Source: Amorphophallus konjac (taxonomy: Eukaryota; Streptophyta; Magnoliopsida; Alismatales; Araceae). From it: a stretch of 64,000 bases of DNA. A program made the translations under genes and the position numbers. Positions 54,408 to 64,000 of the stretch are shown piece by piece; within the stretch, counting starts at the first letter, position 1, and each line of letters opens with the position of its first letter. The notes beneath the pieces were generated by a model. That model saw nothing but the letters and a program-made list of their open reading frames with translations. It made no database searches and was not told the DNA's origin. The stretch is from positions 175,328,413 to 175,392,412 of the forward strand of contig CM040128.1 in the NCBI GenBank assembly GCA_022559845.1, read 5' to 3'.

Positions 54408-57242
54408 TGTAACACCCCAAATTTTTTTCAATTTTTTCAGATCAGGATCCATGAGTTCGGAGTGCCTTGGTGAGTCCCAGAGAGTGTTTTGGGCTTTACG
54501 CTTGTTTTTACCTATCGGACCTTCAAAACCTCGTATAGAGTGAACCGATGTGTTGTCCGACTCCGGGACGTTACTAGCGTGTTGTGTATTTTTCGAGGAT
54601 CGTGGGGAGTATTTTTCCCTATTTTTCATATTTTCCAAAATTTTCAGATTTTCTATTTAAACCCCCACCCCTTTTCTCTCTCCCCTCACTCTTATTTCTC
54701 TCTTCTCTCTCTCTCTCTTCTCATGCTCTCTCCTCTCTCCCTCTCTTCTCTGGCGGCCGACGAAAGTGGATGGGGGCGAGGCGGCAAGGATCGTGGGGCG
54801 TTGATCGGTGAGGATGGAGCGAGGATCGAGGTGGAGGTGCAACGTTCGTCGTTCGCGAGCTCAGGACGTTGGTGTGGGCTTCGCGAGGCGTTTCGCAACG
54901 GAACGGCGTCCACGATGCGTCAAATCTTCGGTGGTGGTAGGGGGATGGATCCTTAGACCCTGTACTTTCTTTCCCGTGATTTTGGTATGTCATGGTGAAC
55001 CGAGTGGGGTTTTCTTCACGTTGGCTGTTAAAATCATGTTTTTAGGGTGTGTGACAATTTCGGCGGATCGAATGCCGTTTTACCGCTTTCTTCCTCCCCT
55101 TTTTGGGTTTTAGGACCCGGGGAATGATCCCCGTTGTTTTCCCCTTTGATTGGGATCGAATGGGGCATGGAAATTCGGCTGTTGGGTGAGGTTCTGAGGG
55201 TTTCCCGCCGTGTTCGGTCGACCGACCGGGTGTAACCGATCGACTGAACCAGCCAGCACGTGGGGCAAGGTTGCTTCTCAATTCGATTGACCGAACTGGG
55301 CAGTCCGATCGACCGACCCAGCCAGCATTGCTACTGGCTACTGGTCAGGTCAACCTGCCCACTGGACAGGTCGACCTGTCCCCTGTTAGTCGACCGACCC
55401 AGGGGTATTGGTCAACCGAAATCCACCTTCTTGCCCGTTTTGGGTCCCGGTCGGTCCAGTTGAGACCCAATGACGGACCTTTGGCACCGTGAGTGTCCCG
55501 GACACCCCGTGGGTACTGTGACCATGTTTTTGGGTGTCCAGAGGTACCATTTTACCTAGATTAGTGTGCTCGTATGTTTTAAGGGTTCGTGTGACCCTTT
55601 GTGATCCGGGCTTCCGTTCTTTCGCTAGATCGAGTCGCCACGGGTTGGCATGAGTGCAGAGGGTGATTCCCATACATCGTTAGCTTCGTTGGAATGTGGT
55701 TTCCATGTGGGCCGTGCGTATGACCTATGGACTGTGAGTCCAATTACCCAGCCTGGGATTGGAGGGTTTTCTTCATTTCCCTTGGGAAGGGATTGAGCTC
55801 GGCGGTCACGAGCTACCTTGAGGATTATATGATCGTGGTTTCTAACCTAGGGATAGGCCAGATTGACGGCCTAGGGTTGTCCTGTATAACGGTCTTGGCT
55901 CTGAGTTCTGTGACTCAAGAACCTTTGGTTTAATAGGTTTTAGTGAACTGCCTAGAGTCCGGTGGCATTGTGCCAGCCGTTTCCCGAGCTGGATGTGACA
56001 GGGCCTGTGCGTGGCCTATCCTTGTTCCGGTGGATTCCACCGAGGGTCATTTTTTTGGTGACCCCCACTGGTGGTAGCTTCCTTGGCACGTGTGTGCCGA
56101 CCCACCTGAGCTAGGTGGAGAGCTACAGTGGCTTGCCTGGGCACGCGTGGGCTAACCCACCTACGGGGTAGGTGGAGAGCCACACCCATTAGAGACGGTT
56201 TTTAGGCTGGTTACCGTAGGGCCTCCCCTGTAGTGGCTCGAGTCCTAGCCGGGAGGAAAACCAGCTAGAGGGCCTGGCGTTATATAGTCTGTCAGTGTGT
56301 GCACACATGGTCGGGGACTTCGGACGCGTGTTGACGAGCACGACCCCGACTAGACCCTTGTTTCTACTATGGTTGTATTGTGTCTCGGTTTCCGCCTGGG
56401 GCGAGAGAGACACCTGAGGCATGGAATAAGTTGATGGTGGACGCTTCCGGCCATGCTTTTAGTGGGCAGGTGCCCCCGTCACGGGACGCGAGTTTCTGTG
56501 ACCCGAGAGTCCATTTTTTGACCGCGAGTCTAGGTCTCCTGGACCGTTTCTATGTGTTTTCTGAGCTTGAGGCCGGGGGCGCTCGATAGGATTATCGGGG
56601 CTTCATCCCTTGGCTAGGTCAGGTTCACGACAGCGAAGTCGTGACGGTACCCATGGACCGTGTGATCCAAGTTAGGCCCCGTCTTGGTGACAGGCCTCCA
56701 CGGCAGAGTTGTCGTGTGCTTTCCCTCAGTAGCTTTGGTGTTTGGTAGTCCGGTGATCCCCCGACTGTGAGATCGGGGTGTGTTTCCCAGCACAGTAGGA
56801 GTAGCTGTAGAGCTGAGGTTTTACCGGCCGTCGTGATGGCCGCTCCTGCTTTTGTTGCTACTTTCCACTATCGCCGTTGTTTAGAGTTGAGGTTCCGCGG
56901 GACCCCTACTGAGCCAGTGATAGGAGGCTCACCCCTACTTTTCAAGTGTGGCGGTTCTTCCTCGAGGTTCGAGGGTGCTGCGCGGTGGTTCGTAGTTGCC
57001 ATCTCGCCGGGTCGAGTGTTCACTCGGCGTTTGGTACATTTTATTTTCTGTAGACTGTACTTTATTTTGGCCTAAACTTTGATGTAGTTTATTATTGTTA
57101 TTCCTACTTTATTTCTTATTTTTGTGTATATTGCCACTCACACACACCTTTTAGCCCTTTCGAGCCCTCCGGCTCATGGGCGGTGGACCAGGATTTGAAT
57201 GGTATCGGGTTTTTTCCGGTATCCGGATCTTGGGTCATTACA
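54408..57242 (+). repeat. Gypsy-type LTR (TGTAACACCCC family)
   Basis: It begins TGTAACACCCCAAAT and ends CTTGGGTCATTACA, followed by a tRNA-Met primer site. TATTTAAA is at 54654. A cluster of GTCGACC-type palindromes lies at 55216-55420. The 2.8 kb hold several short ORFs (for example 54489-54956) without recognisable domains; I regard them as LTR sequence. Confidence 0.75.
55216..55420. repeat. Cluster of TCGACC palindromes in the LTR
   Basis: Motifs include GGTCGACCGACC (55216), TTCGATTGACCGAA (55282), CCGATCGACCGACC (55305), CAGGTCAACCTG (55346), the perfect 18-base palindrome GGACAGGTCGACCTGTCC (55364) and AGTCGACCGACC (55388). They occur every 20-60 bases, well downstream of the promoter. 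Confidence 0.7.
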
Positions 57243-57985
57243 GATGGTATCAGAGTGGTGTGTGTTTGTGGAGTGCACATAGGAATTCGAGATAATTACA
57301 ATGATCAGAGTCTAGCTATAAGGTCCAGTACAGTCAACAGCTGGCATAGGGTTCTATGTTTATTTTTTCGCTTTTGTTTCTCGCTTGAGAGCTTGAGTGC
57401 GATGAGTTGGCATTGTGAATGTGATTGTTGTTTCGTTGGAATGTCGGTGTGGGGCTCGAGGAATGGGATAGAGAGATTTCTTCCCGATGAGTGATGGCCC
57501 CAGTGGTGCTGCGTTGGGCAGAGGTTGCCGACAGGTGCGTTGCTGTGGTGCTGCGTTCGAGTGATTCACGGTAAGGTCAGGTGGCTGGTGAGGATTGTTC
57601 GTGGTTAAGTGGCCGTGGATGTGCTCTGAGGGAGTTGTTATAGATTTTGGTCACCCCAATTTGGTGTTTATCCAGCCCCTGAGGTGTTGAGATCGTGGTT
57701 TGAGGTGTCAAAACGGGTGTTGTGATCGAGAATTATGCTCAGATGAGCTGAAGATCTTCCGGATGAGCTACTGATTGTCCAGCCCGACGTTCCTGTTGTG
57801 CTCTGTGGCATCAGAAATGACGTGTCAGTCCCGATTATTTTGTGGATTTTAAGGCAGGATTGGGCAGAGATGTCCCAGCGAACTCTAAGCCCTACATTTT
57901 TGCGCGCGAATGGACTGTCTTAGTCCTGGATTGGTTCGAGATTGTGTGGCGGTAGCTTGGTTTTGGCCCAGATTGTGGATTGTCT
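57243..57985 (+). mobile_element. Primer site and short non-coding interior
   Basis: TGGTATCAGAG (57245-57255) follows the LTR and marks an initiator tRNA-Met primer site. The rest of this 740-base piece has no gag or pol I can recognise. It ends in a second copy of the LTR end. Confidence 0.6.
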
Positions 57986-58201
57986 TATTATTGTTACGTT
58001 TTATTTTCTATATATTGTACTTTATTTTGGCCAAGACTCTGTAGTAGTGTATTAGTGTTATTCCTGCTTTATTTCTTATTTCTATGTATATTGCCACTCC
58101 ACACATCTTTTAGCCCTTCTGAGCCCTCCAACTCATGGGCGACGGACCAAGATTCGAATGGTATCGGGTTATTCCTGGTATCCGGATCTTGGGTCGTTAC
58201 A
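57986..58201 (+). repeat. LTR end fragment of the TGTAACACCCC family
   Basis: The last 216 bases of the LTR at 54408-57242 recur here with scattered changes, ending CTTGGGTCGTTACA. Most of this second LTR is missing. Confidence 0.8.
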
Positions 58202-59819
58202 AATATCTTCAAGTTGTTCACATTCATGCCGTTAGGGGGAGCAGTCTTCAATAATTTTACTTCAGTTCTTTTACTTTCAGTCATTCTAGTGTCTTAGGCA
58301 GTGCATAAAAATCTCTTGTGAGATTATTCTGAGTCTCCAACAGTCTTTTTACAGACTTGATGATTTCTGTATTTAGGACTTTCCTATTAGACAAAGATCA
58401 AGTAAGTTGGCCTTGCTAAGTGTAGTGGTTTAAGATTCATAACCATGCAAGAATAGAACAAAAGAGCTTTAAAGAGTAATCCTATACAAACTTAATGGAT
58501 CAAGAACAATCTTGATGTATCGTGTCCAGAAATTTTCTTAAAGCTTGAAATTCAATTGTAAGGGGGCAACTTTGGTTGAAAATCTTCAAATTAAGTATTA
58601 TCTTCAAGCACTTAAACCATCTCAATGAATTCAAAAAGGAGAAAATAAAATTTCAGAGCAATGGTTTTGGTTTACAGTAAAACTAATTATCCTTCACCTT
58701 GAAGTGAAGTGAATTATGTCATGAGGTGCCAAACTATCTCTGATTAAAAATTATTGTGCTGAAAAAATTCATGATAGAGCAATGACATAGTATGGTGAGT
58801 AACTGGGTCACTTCACCTAAGATGTGTTGTGTCTTACGTAAAAAGCCATTAATACTATTTACTCTGTAATTTCATGGCAAAACGGTTAACACACTGAGTA
58901 ACTAGGGATTCCAGCATCTAAACAATGTGTTTCCTCACATCAAAAGGTGTGGACTGAACCAGATTGCTCATAAAAAGAAAATTCTCCAATAAATGCCATT
59001 TTGCAAAGAAAAATCTCAAATAGTGTACCCCCAAAATAAATTCAATATAGATTGGTTACATGTGCTTGTCCTCAATACTAATTGTAGATTTTCCTTCTGA
59101 ACCATTGATTAGTAAAGCTGCAGACTGATTATCAAGACACATAAATCAAATTGTTCTTTCTCCATTACTTGGGTATAAAATGTCTTCAAACTTTTGTATC
59201 TTGTGTCTTTCTAAGTTACTAGTCATAAACCATGAAACTTAGTTTAGCTGATGCACTTATCGTCCTAACAAGATTGCTTTTGAAGGTAGTCAACTCCATG
59301 GTCTGTAAACTTATTGTTTTTACTACTCAGCACTTAATCTTTTTCCTGCATTTCTCCACATTGAATTCTCTCTATTGCTTATCTCTTTTTGATGATGTCA
59401 AAGGGGGAGAAATAAGAGTCTTGTGAGTCATTGCATATCATTCATTGCATATCATTCATTCAATGTCAGCTCATCTTGTTGAGTCATCCAATTGTTTCTT
59501 CAAGTTCAATGTCAACATAATAAGCTCAATGGCTCATGTGGTTGCCATCAACAAAAAGGGGGAGATTGTTGGATATATTTTTATTTTGATGCTGTCAAAC
59601 CAACATGAGGTTGTTTGGTTATAAAAGTTGAAAATACTCAAATGTATTTCTGCAAAGGTGTTCTTCATATTCCGCACATTAAATCATAACCTCTAGATTT
59701 CAGTTTGCTGAACACAATTGTTTTCAGGCCAAATGCATGAGAAAATGACAGAGCAGAGAAATTCAGGGAGCAACACATCTTTCATCAAGTTGAAAAGAAG
59801 AAAATTGAAGAAGGAAAGT
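58202..59819 (+). mobile_element. 3' end of a second Sirevirus-type element
   Basis: The left 1.36 kb are non-coding and resemble the Sirevirus 3' interior (for example TCAGAGCAATGGTTTTGG and the GATGATGTCAAAGGGGGAG tract near 59390). A purine tract AAAAAGGGGGAGAT precedes an LTR that starts TGTTGGATATA at 59567. After 253 bases the LTR is interrupted by the minus-strand GCPGPP element. No coding sequence is seen. Confidence 0.75.
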
Positions 59820-61889
59820 TGATGCGGGACGAGACCACGGACACGACAAGCTCGTGATTGCCCCTTAACGAGGGAAGCGTCGGATGTGCGCGGTTGAGAA
59901 ACCGGCAATGAGCTAGGGTGATCGGCTCTCTTTTGTGCCCGGATCGGGTCACGGGACGATCACGTACTCTCTCGCAGCAGCGGTAATGAACATATAAAGC
60001 GAGCTAGATATCCCTACACATGCTCTCTAGCAGCGGCATAAACAAATATATATGAAGTAAGCAAAATGCCGAGAAGGGAGCGAATGCGATACCTCCACGC
60101 GCTCGGCGTGGGGAAGACGGACCCGGCCAAAAACTTGTACTCCCGGGAAACTTAACACACAATAATTACAGCAATGGGAACATGCCCACTCCACGCAGGG
60201 AGGTAAAGGGCTATACAAATGGGCCCGGGAGGACCGAATTCTGGTTGACGGGCAGCTTCGGGTGTTGATTCGGCTACACGCGTGTTCACGACCGTAGGGC
60301 CCACGTGCTGTCCGGAGGGGCCGTGTGGGACCCGGTGGTACCGCTGTAGTGGAGACACTTGGAGAAGCACTCCCCGGGCTGACGGCAGGCTGGTTCGTCG
60401 GCCGGAGGCCGGGCGGCTCCATTCGGCACCGGTCGGAAAAATCGATCGGAAATCTGCCGGTTCTGTATTTCAGCGCGCGCTCCGGCGAGAACGGACGCTG
60501 CGATCAGCACCGGTGTCGGAATGCAACGAGATCAGAGCCGTTGGAAAGCTGCTTCGAAGTACTACAATCTAGTGGCATTCAGAAAAATGCACAAGATTTT
60601 TACTTTGTGTTGGCGAATTTTATATGCTGCTATTATACAGTAACCGAAGACTCAGATCTGCAGAGAACTTTCCTGTTGATTGCCTTTGACCGTGAAGTAG
60701 ATGTCCGAATTTAAAGATGTGTTCTTCCTCAAGGTTGTAGGAAATCGAACAAGGAAACCAGGAATATTTTTGGATCTGGATTTGGAGGTGGTGGTGATTT
60801 GTTCTGATTTTGGAAGTGGAGAGTGGTCAGATCTGAGATCTGACTAAAAACACTATATCAGAGGAAGAACACGAATTTCTAAAAATAGATAGAAGGCTGA
60901 TAAAAAATTAAGAAAATTTTTAGAGGTAGGGGATGATGGACAAAACTTCTAATAAAATTGAGAGAGTTTGGACAAATCAAAACGATGGTCGGAGGGGGAG
61001 AACTCAGAGGTTCTGTCACTATAGATAGAAACCTGGCAGATCTGGGATGACAGGTTGGACGAAAATGTAAAAATACTAAACGGTGGATTTTCGGCGTGAA
61101 AATTTAGGTGGCACTTGGGATGCAAGGGTAGAACACACCATAAAAATTTCATCTTGAGATCTTCACGTGGAGGAGAGAAGATATTCAGACAAGAAGCCTC
61201 TATCAAGGATGGATAGAACATCGAAGGCGGCTCCGCGGCGGCGTGATGGCGGCACGGACGGCGGCGGCGGTGGCACAGATGATCACCGGAGATGGAGGGG
61301 AGGGGATAGAAGATAGAAATCACTCTAGAACTGGAGGTTGGAGGAAAGAAACCAGAGGGAGAGTGGAGGGGCTCAAGAACACTCTTGATTTTCTAACAAT
61401 TTTCTCTTCATTTCTTCATTAATCTCTAATGACACTATACATAGGCTTATATAGAAAATGGCAAGGGGTGGGGGGCTAGGAATTTCATGGGAAATAAGTC
61501 ATTTTCTTCCCCCATGTGGTCAAAACTCAAAAAAAATAAATTACATATGAATGGAGCACTCCTTTGACTAGGTAGGTAAGGTAGGTGGCCAACCTTTGAA
61601 ATTTTAACCCCTTTGTCTCCCATGTGGTCAATTAGCATTCAAACCTTCTAGATGGCCACCTAGGATGGTTGACCAACCCCACATGGATGAGGTGGACCAA
61701 TGGGGAAGGGGAGGGGGCCCCCTAACTGGACCTACTACACATTTGCATAAAAACCCACACAATCCTAGGGAATGACACATTGGCTTACAAAGCCTTACAA
61801 TTGTACATATACTTTCCCAAGGATATAAAAGTAAATAAAAGGACTCAAATGTAAAAATAAAAGTTAATGCTCGGCGTCGATTCCCATCA
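59820..61889 (-). repeat. 3' LTR of GCPGPP element 3
   Basis: Read on the minus strand it starts TGATGGGAATCG and ends GTCCCGCATCA, so the ends form the inverted repeat TGATG/CATCA. TATATAAG (minus) is at 61447-61454. Shared blocks with the LTR at 2032-4747 include the GAGTCC-rich start and the CCTCCCTGCGTGGAG block. ORFs here (for example 60027-60422 minus) have no recognisable domain. Confidence 0.85.
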
Positions 61890-62331
61890 ACTCTCCCCGA
61901 GTGGGAGGAACTCGACCCCGTCGAGTAGGGGTATGGATGCTCGAGTACTCCGGCGGATCCGTCACCGTGCCGAGTAGCGCGGGTATGCTCCACTCCAAGT
62001 GATCGTCACCTGCTCAATCCATATATACTCGATATGCACAAGCTGCTACGGGCTAGAGGTGGACACTCCGGGTGGGGCACTCTCAAAAGGGAAGGAAGCA
62101 GCTCGAAGACTCACTAGGAATCACCGCTGAGTCCCTGTAGGTGACTGATCCGGGTATAGATGTAGAACCGATCCCATACTCATCGAGTGATTCTACTCGC
62201 TTTCACACTCATATGGGACTGACATCGACGAGCTTGCACACGACATATGCAGACTCACCATGCACTAACACACATATGCAAACCACACAAATAAGAAACC
62301 GACTCATACATGACTCTAGACACACCTATTG
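61890..62331 (-). pseudogene. Decayed integrase C-terminal tail of GCPGPP element 3
   Basis: After the ORF stop the minus strand still shows traces of the element 1 tail in shifting frames, such as IEQVTITWSGAYPRYSARW (element 1: DEQVTTTRSKVYERYLGRW) and PLLDGVEF just before the LTR. This indicates that the integrase-tail fusion was ancestral and has decayed in this copy. Confidence 0.55.
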
Positions 62332-63618
62332 TTAGTCCGACCCGTACATAGGTGACGGCGGACCAGGACACCCGAATGTGTGCCATGCATGCATGTTATG
62401 TAACCGGAGATGGGTGGTATGGGGAACACCTAAACATCCAAGTATGACCCAGTCATGCATGGACGGCCCTTTGAATTTGGGGGACTTGAGAGGGCTAGGA
62501 GGGCCGAATGTTGTTGTATCGTGGACGGGCTTGGTGGGTGTAAATGACCCGGCCCGTGGGGTAGGAGTGTGATAGTGGACTCCCTTGAAGAAATGAACTA
62601 TATAAGGTGGGTCATGGGGTCCACTAAGAAATGGGTCAAAGGGATCGAAGAAGGTATGACCCCTTGTGGTGGGCTCCCCTAAGTCACGGTCCCACGTGTA
62701 GATGTTTTGAAGGTGTGGATAGTCACCTTCTTGCATTGTGATGGGTGGGACGGGGACCGTAAGCAAGAAGTATGATTCCTCCCTTAGACAAAAGGGTATG
62801 GATTCAGACTCGGCCTGTAAGGGAAAGAGTAAGAGGATCTCCGTGGTGACACAACCCACGGTGCACTCGGAGGTAATGGACCCATAGGCCGGATGGGTGA
62901 AGCTAAGACTAGCGGGTTGGTGGAAGCCTCGGGCCAATAAATGTGTAAAGGTCAACTGCCGGTCTAACCCTTTAAGAAGGTCGTCCAATGTGTCCACATA
63001 GTGACGAGACCGGAAGGTGGTATGAAATGAGTTGCTTGACACTAGTGGTAGTGTGGGGTCCATTGATGGGAAGGGAGGTGGGACCAAGCCATCCTTGAGC
63101 CAACTAAGAAGCAGCTCGGCTATGAAAAGTGTACCCGTTAGAAATACGAGTGGCTCGGGCCTTGGTGGTTCCAAATGAGAGGATTCCGAATCAAATTCGG
63201 AAATAGAGATGGATGACATTGGAACTCTCTCGAGTGGTGAAGGCCATGGTGTAGGCGGCTGGGAGGTGGATGCTTTTCGAAAGCCACCATACCGAGAAAA
63301 GTGTGACTCAAATGGTTCGACCACTAGAGCGACCGAATAGGATTCCGCTAGAGAGAATGTATTGCGGATAAGACATTCCAATTGGAAGTGAAGGCGCAAA
63401 CCTCTCCGGAACTGAAATGCGGCCGTGTTGCTCTCCTCTCCCAAGCCATGTTCTAACCAATACTTATGATATGCCCGAATGTACTCGGACACGGACCTAT
63501 CACCTTGGACGGGTCGACATGGGTTGGCCATAGTTGCCAAAATACGGGAATGGATCCCTAGGAATGGATATGCAAGGCCATTTGGGCAAGACACTAGACA
63601 CAACCCTAAGTAATGCAA
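62332..63618 (-). CDS. Gag / GCPGPP-repeat protein of element 3
   Basis: The 428-residue frame starts at an ATG on the minus strand about 300 bases after the primer site. The N-terminal third has Ty3/Gypsy gag features: CRPVQGDRSVSEYIRAYHKY, then FRRGLRLHFQLECL and AESYSVALVVEP. The middle has DPFDPFLSGP and a hydrophobic stretch. The C-terminus has the MHDWVILGCLGVP and HAWHTFGCPGPP repeats seen in elements 1 and 2. No zinc knuckle or enzyme motif is present. The frame upstream (63500-63787, other frame) may belong to gag through a shift. It probably makes a structural protein, but its role is unproven. Confidence 0.7.
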   Translation of the reverse strand: MHYLGLCLVSCPNGLAYPFLGIHSRILATMANPCRPVQGDRSVSEYIRAYHKYWLEHGLGEESNTAAFQFRRGLRLHFQLECLIRNTFSLAESYSVALVVEPFESHFSRYGGFRKASTSQPPTPWPSPLERVPMSSISISEFDSESSHLEPPRPEPLVFLTGTLFIAELLLSWLKDGLVPPPFPSMDPTLPLVSSNSFHTTFRSRHYVDTLDDLLKGLDRQLTFTHLLARGFHQPASLSFTHPAYGSITSECTVGCVTTEILLLFPLQAESESIPFCLREESYFLLTVPVPPITMQEGDYPHLQNIYTWDRDLGEPTTRGHTFFDPFDPFLSGPHDPPYIVHFFKGVHYHTPTPRAGSFTPTKPVHDTTTFGPPSPLKSPKFKGPSMHDWVILGCLGVPHTTHLRLHNMHAWHTFGCPGPPSPMYGSD

Positions 63619-63905
63619 AGTTGGAATGCATGCACACTAAGGACCCTAGACGTAAACCAAGACTTGGTACGTGGCGGAGATAATTGACCCGAAGGTCACT
63701 CGCGCAAGTGTGCGGCCTTCCCGATAGGCGTAGCCTAACGTTCGGACAACACATTTTGATATACCGAGTAAAGGGATGTAAATGCAAAAAGACACTTTTT
63801 TTTGTGTTTTAGAAATATGATGATCCTAGACTCGACTTAAACCGACTAATGACTAGACGTAAATGACACTCTTTTTTTTTCTTTTGGACACACTAGACTC
63901 AACTC

Positions 63906-63917
63906 GCTCTGATACCA
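63906..63917 (-). other. Primer binding site (initiator tRNA-Met) of GCPGPP element 3
   Basis: On the minus strand TGGTATCAGAGC lies three bases after the 5' LTR end (CCCGCATCA). Confidence 0.85.
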
Positions 63918-63920
63918 TAT

Positions 63921-64000
63921 TGATGCGGGACGAGACCACGGACACGACAAGCTCGTGATTGCCCCTTAACGAGGGAAGCGTCGGATGTGCGCGGTTGAGA
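63921..64000 (-). repeat. 5' LTR of GCPGPP element 3, partial
   Basis: These 80 bases repeat 59820-59899 and are the end of the 5' LTR on the minus strand; the rest is beyond the window. Confidence 0.9.

Larger units (their letters stand above)
59820..64000 (-). mobile_element. Non-autonomous Ty3/Gypsy element 3 (GCPGPP family), minus strand
   Basis: Read on the minus strand the window edge lies in the 5' LTR. Then come a tRNA-Met primer site, a gag/GCPGPP ORF, a decayed integrase tail, and a complete 2070-base 3' LTR. The 80 bases seen of the 5' LTR match the end of the 3' LTR exactly by eye, suggesting a fairly recent insertion. The interior is only about 2.0 kb and has no enzyme domains. 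The flank AAAGT (59815-59819) would be the target duplication, but the other side is outside the window. Confidence 0.85.

Noticed and set aside
54489..54956. 155-codon ORF as a possible host gene
   Set aside because: It lies wholly in the LTR leader, is low-complexity in the middle (CT-rich), and has no domain.

Overview
The window looks like repeat-rich intergenic DNA of a land plant. The evidence is nested LTR retrotransposons of plant-specific lineages (Ty1/Copia Sirevirus-type, Ty3/Gypsy Tekay/Del-type chromovirus, Ty3/Gypsy Tat-type with an antisense ORF), initiator-tRNA-Met primer binding sites, and a short tRNA-like SINE. I find no host protein gene, rRNA, tRNA gene or CRISPR array. 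All coding sequence I can support belongs to transposable elements, and most of it is broken.

Layout. 1-4747: end of a non-autonomous Ty3/Gypsy element whose single ORF fuses a gag end, a proline-rich region with GCPGPP repeats, and an integrase C-terminal domain, plus its 3' LTR. 4748-5612: minus-strand Tat-type fragment (one LTR and a deleted interior). 5613-20937: minus-strand Copia Sirevirus-type element, interrupted by a young full-length Tekay-type element (6014-16710, duplicated target TTATT). 20938-27889: second GCPGPP element end, whose LTR is interrupted by a solo LTR (23534-26863).

27890-53313 is a Tekay-like LTR split by two insertions. One is a Copia LTR fragment carrying a large minisatellite (about 28290-30652). 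The other is a gag-only Sirevirus (30742-52234, target AGATG), whose own 5' LTR holds a Tat element (31322-42502, target CTTTC). 53314-58201: non-coding Gypsy remnant with one complete LTR and one LTR end. 58202-59819: 3' end of another Sirevirus. 59820-64000: third GCPGPP element, minus strand, entering its 5' LTR at the window edge.

Three points stand out. (1) Two diverged Tekay-type LTR families carry dense arrays of short imperfect palindromes (17 of about 21 nt in one, 11 of about 29 nt in the other), and both have matching splice donor and acceptor signals that would remove most of them from the leader as an LTR intron. A third LTR family has its own palindrome cluster. (2) Three separate GCPGPP elements share a gag / GCPGPP / integrase-tail design without any polymerase, so they look like an established non-autonomous family. 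(3) The gag-only Sirevirus has six zinc knuckles in a row, and the upstream parts of the Copia LTRs are built from repeats of a TCNGTGCA-like core that has expanded into a 2-kb minisatellite.

Boundaries rest on direct comparison of LTR ends, target duplications, primer sites and purine tracts read by eye. Lineage names rest on recognised protein motifs and were not confirmed by a search.
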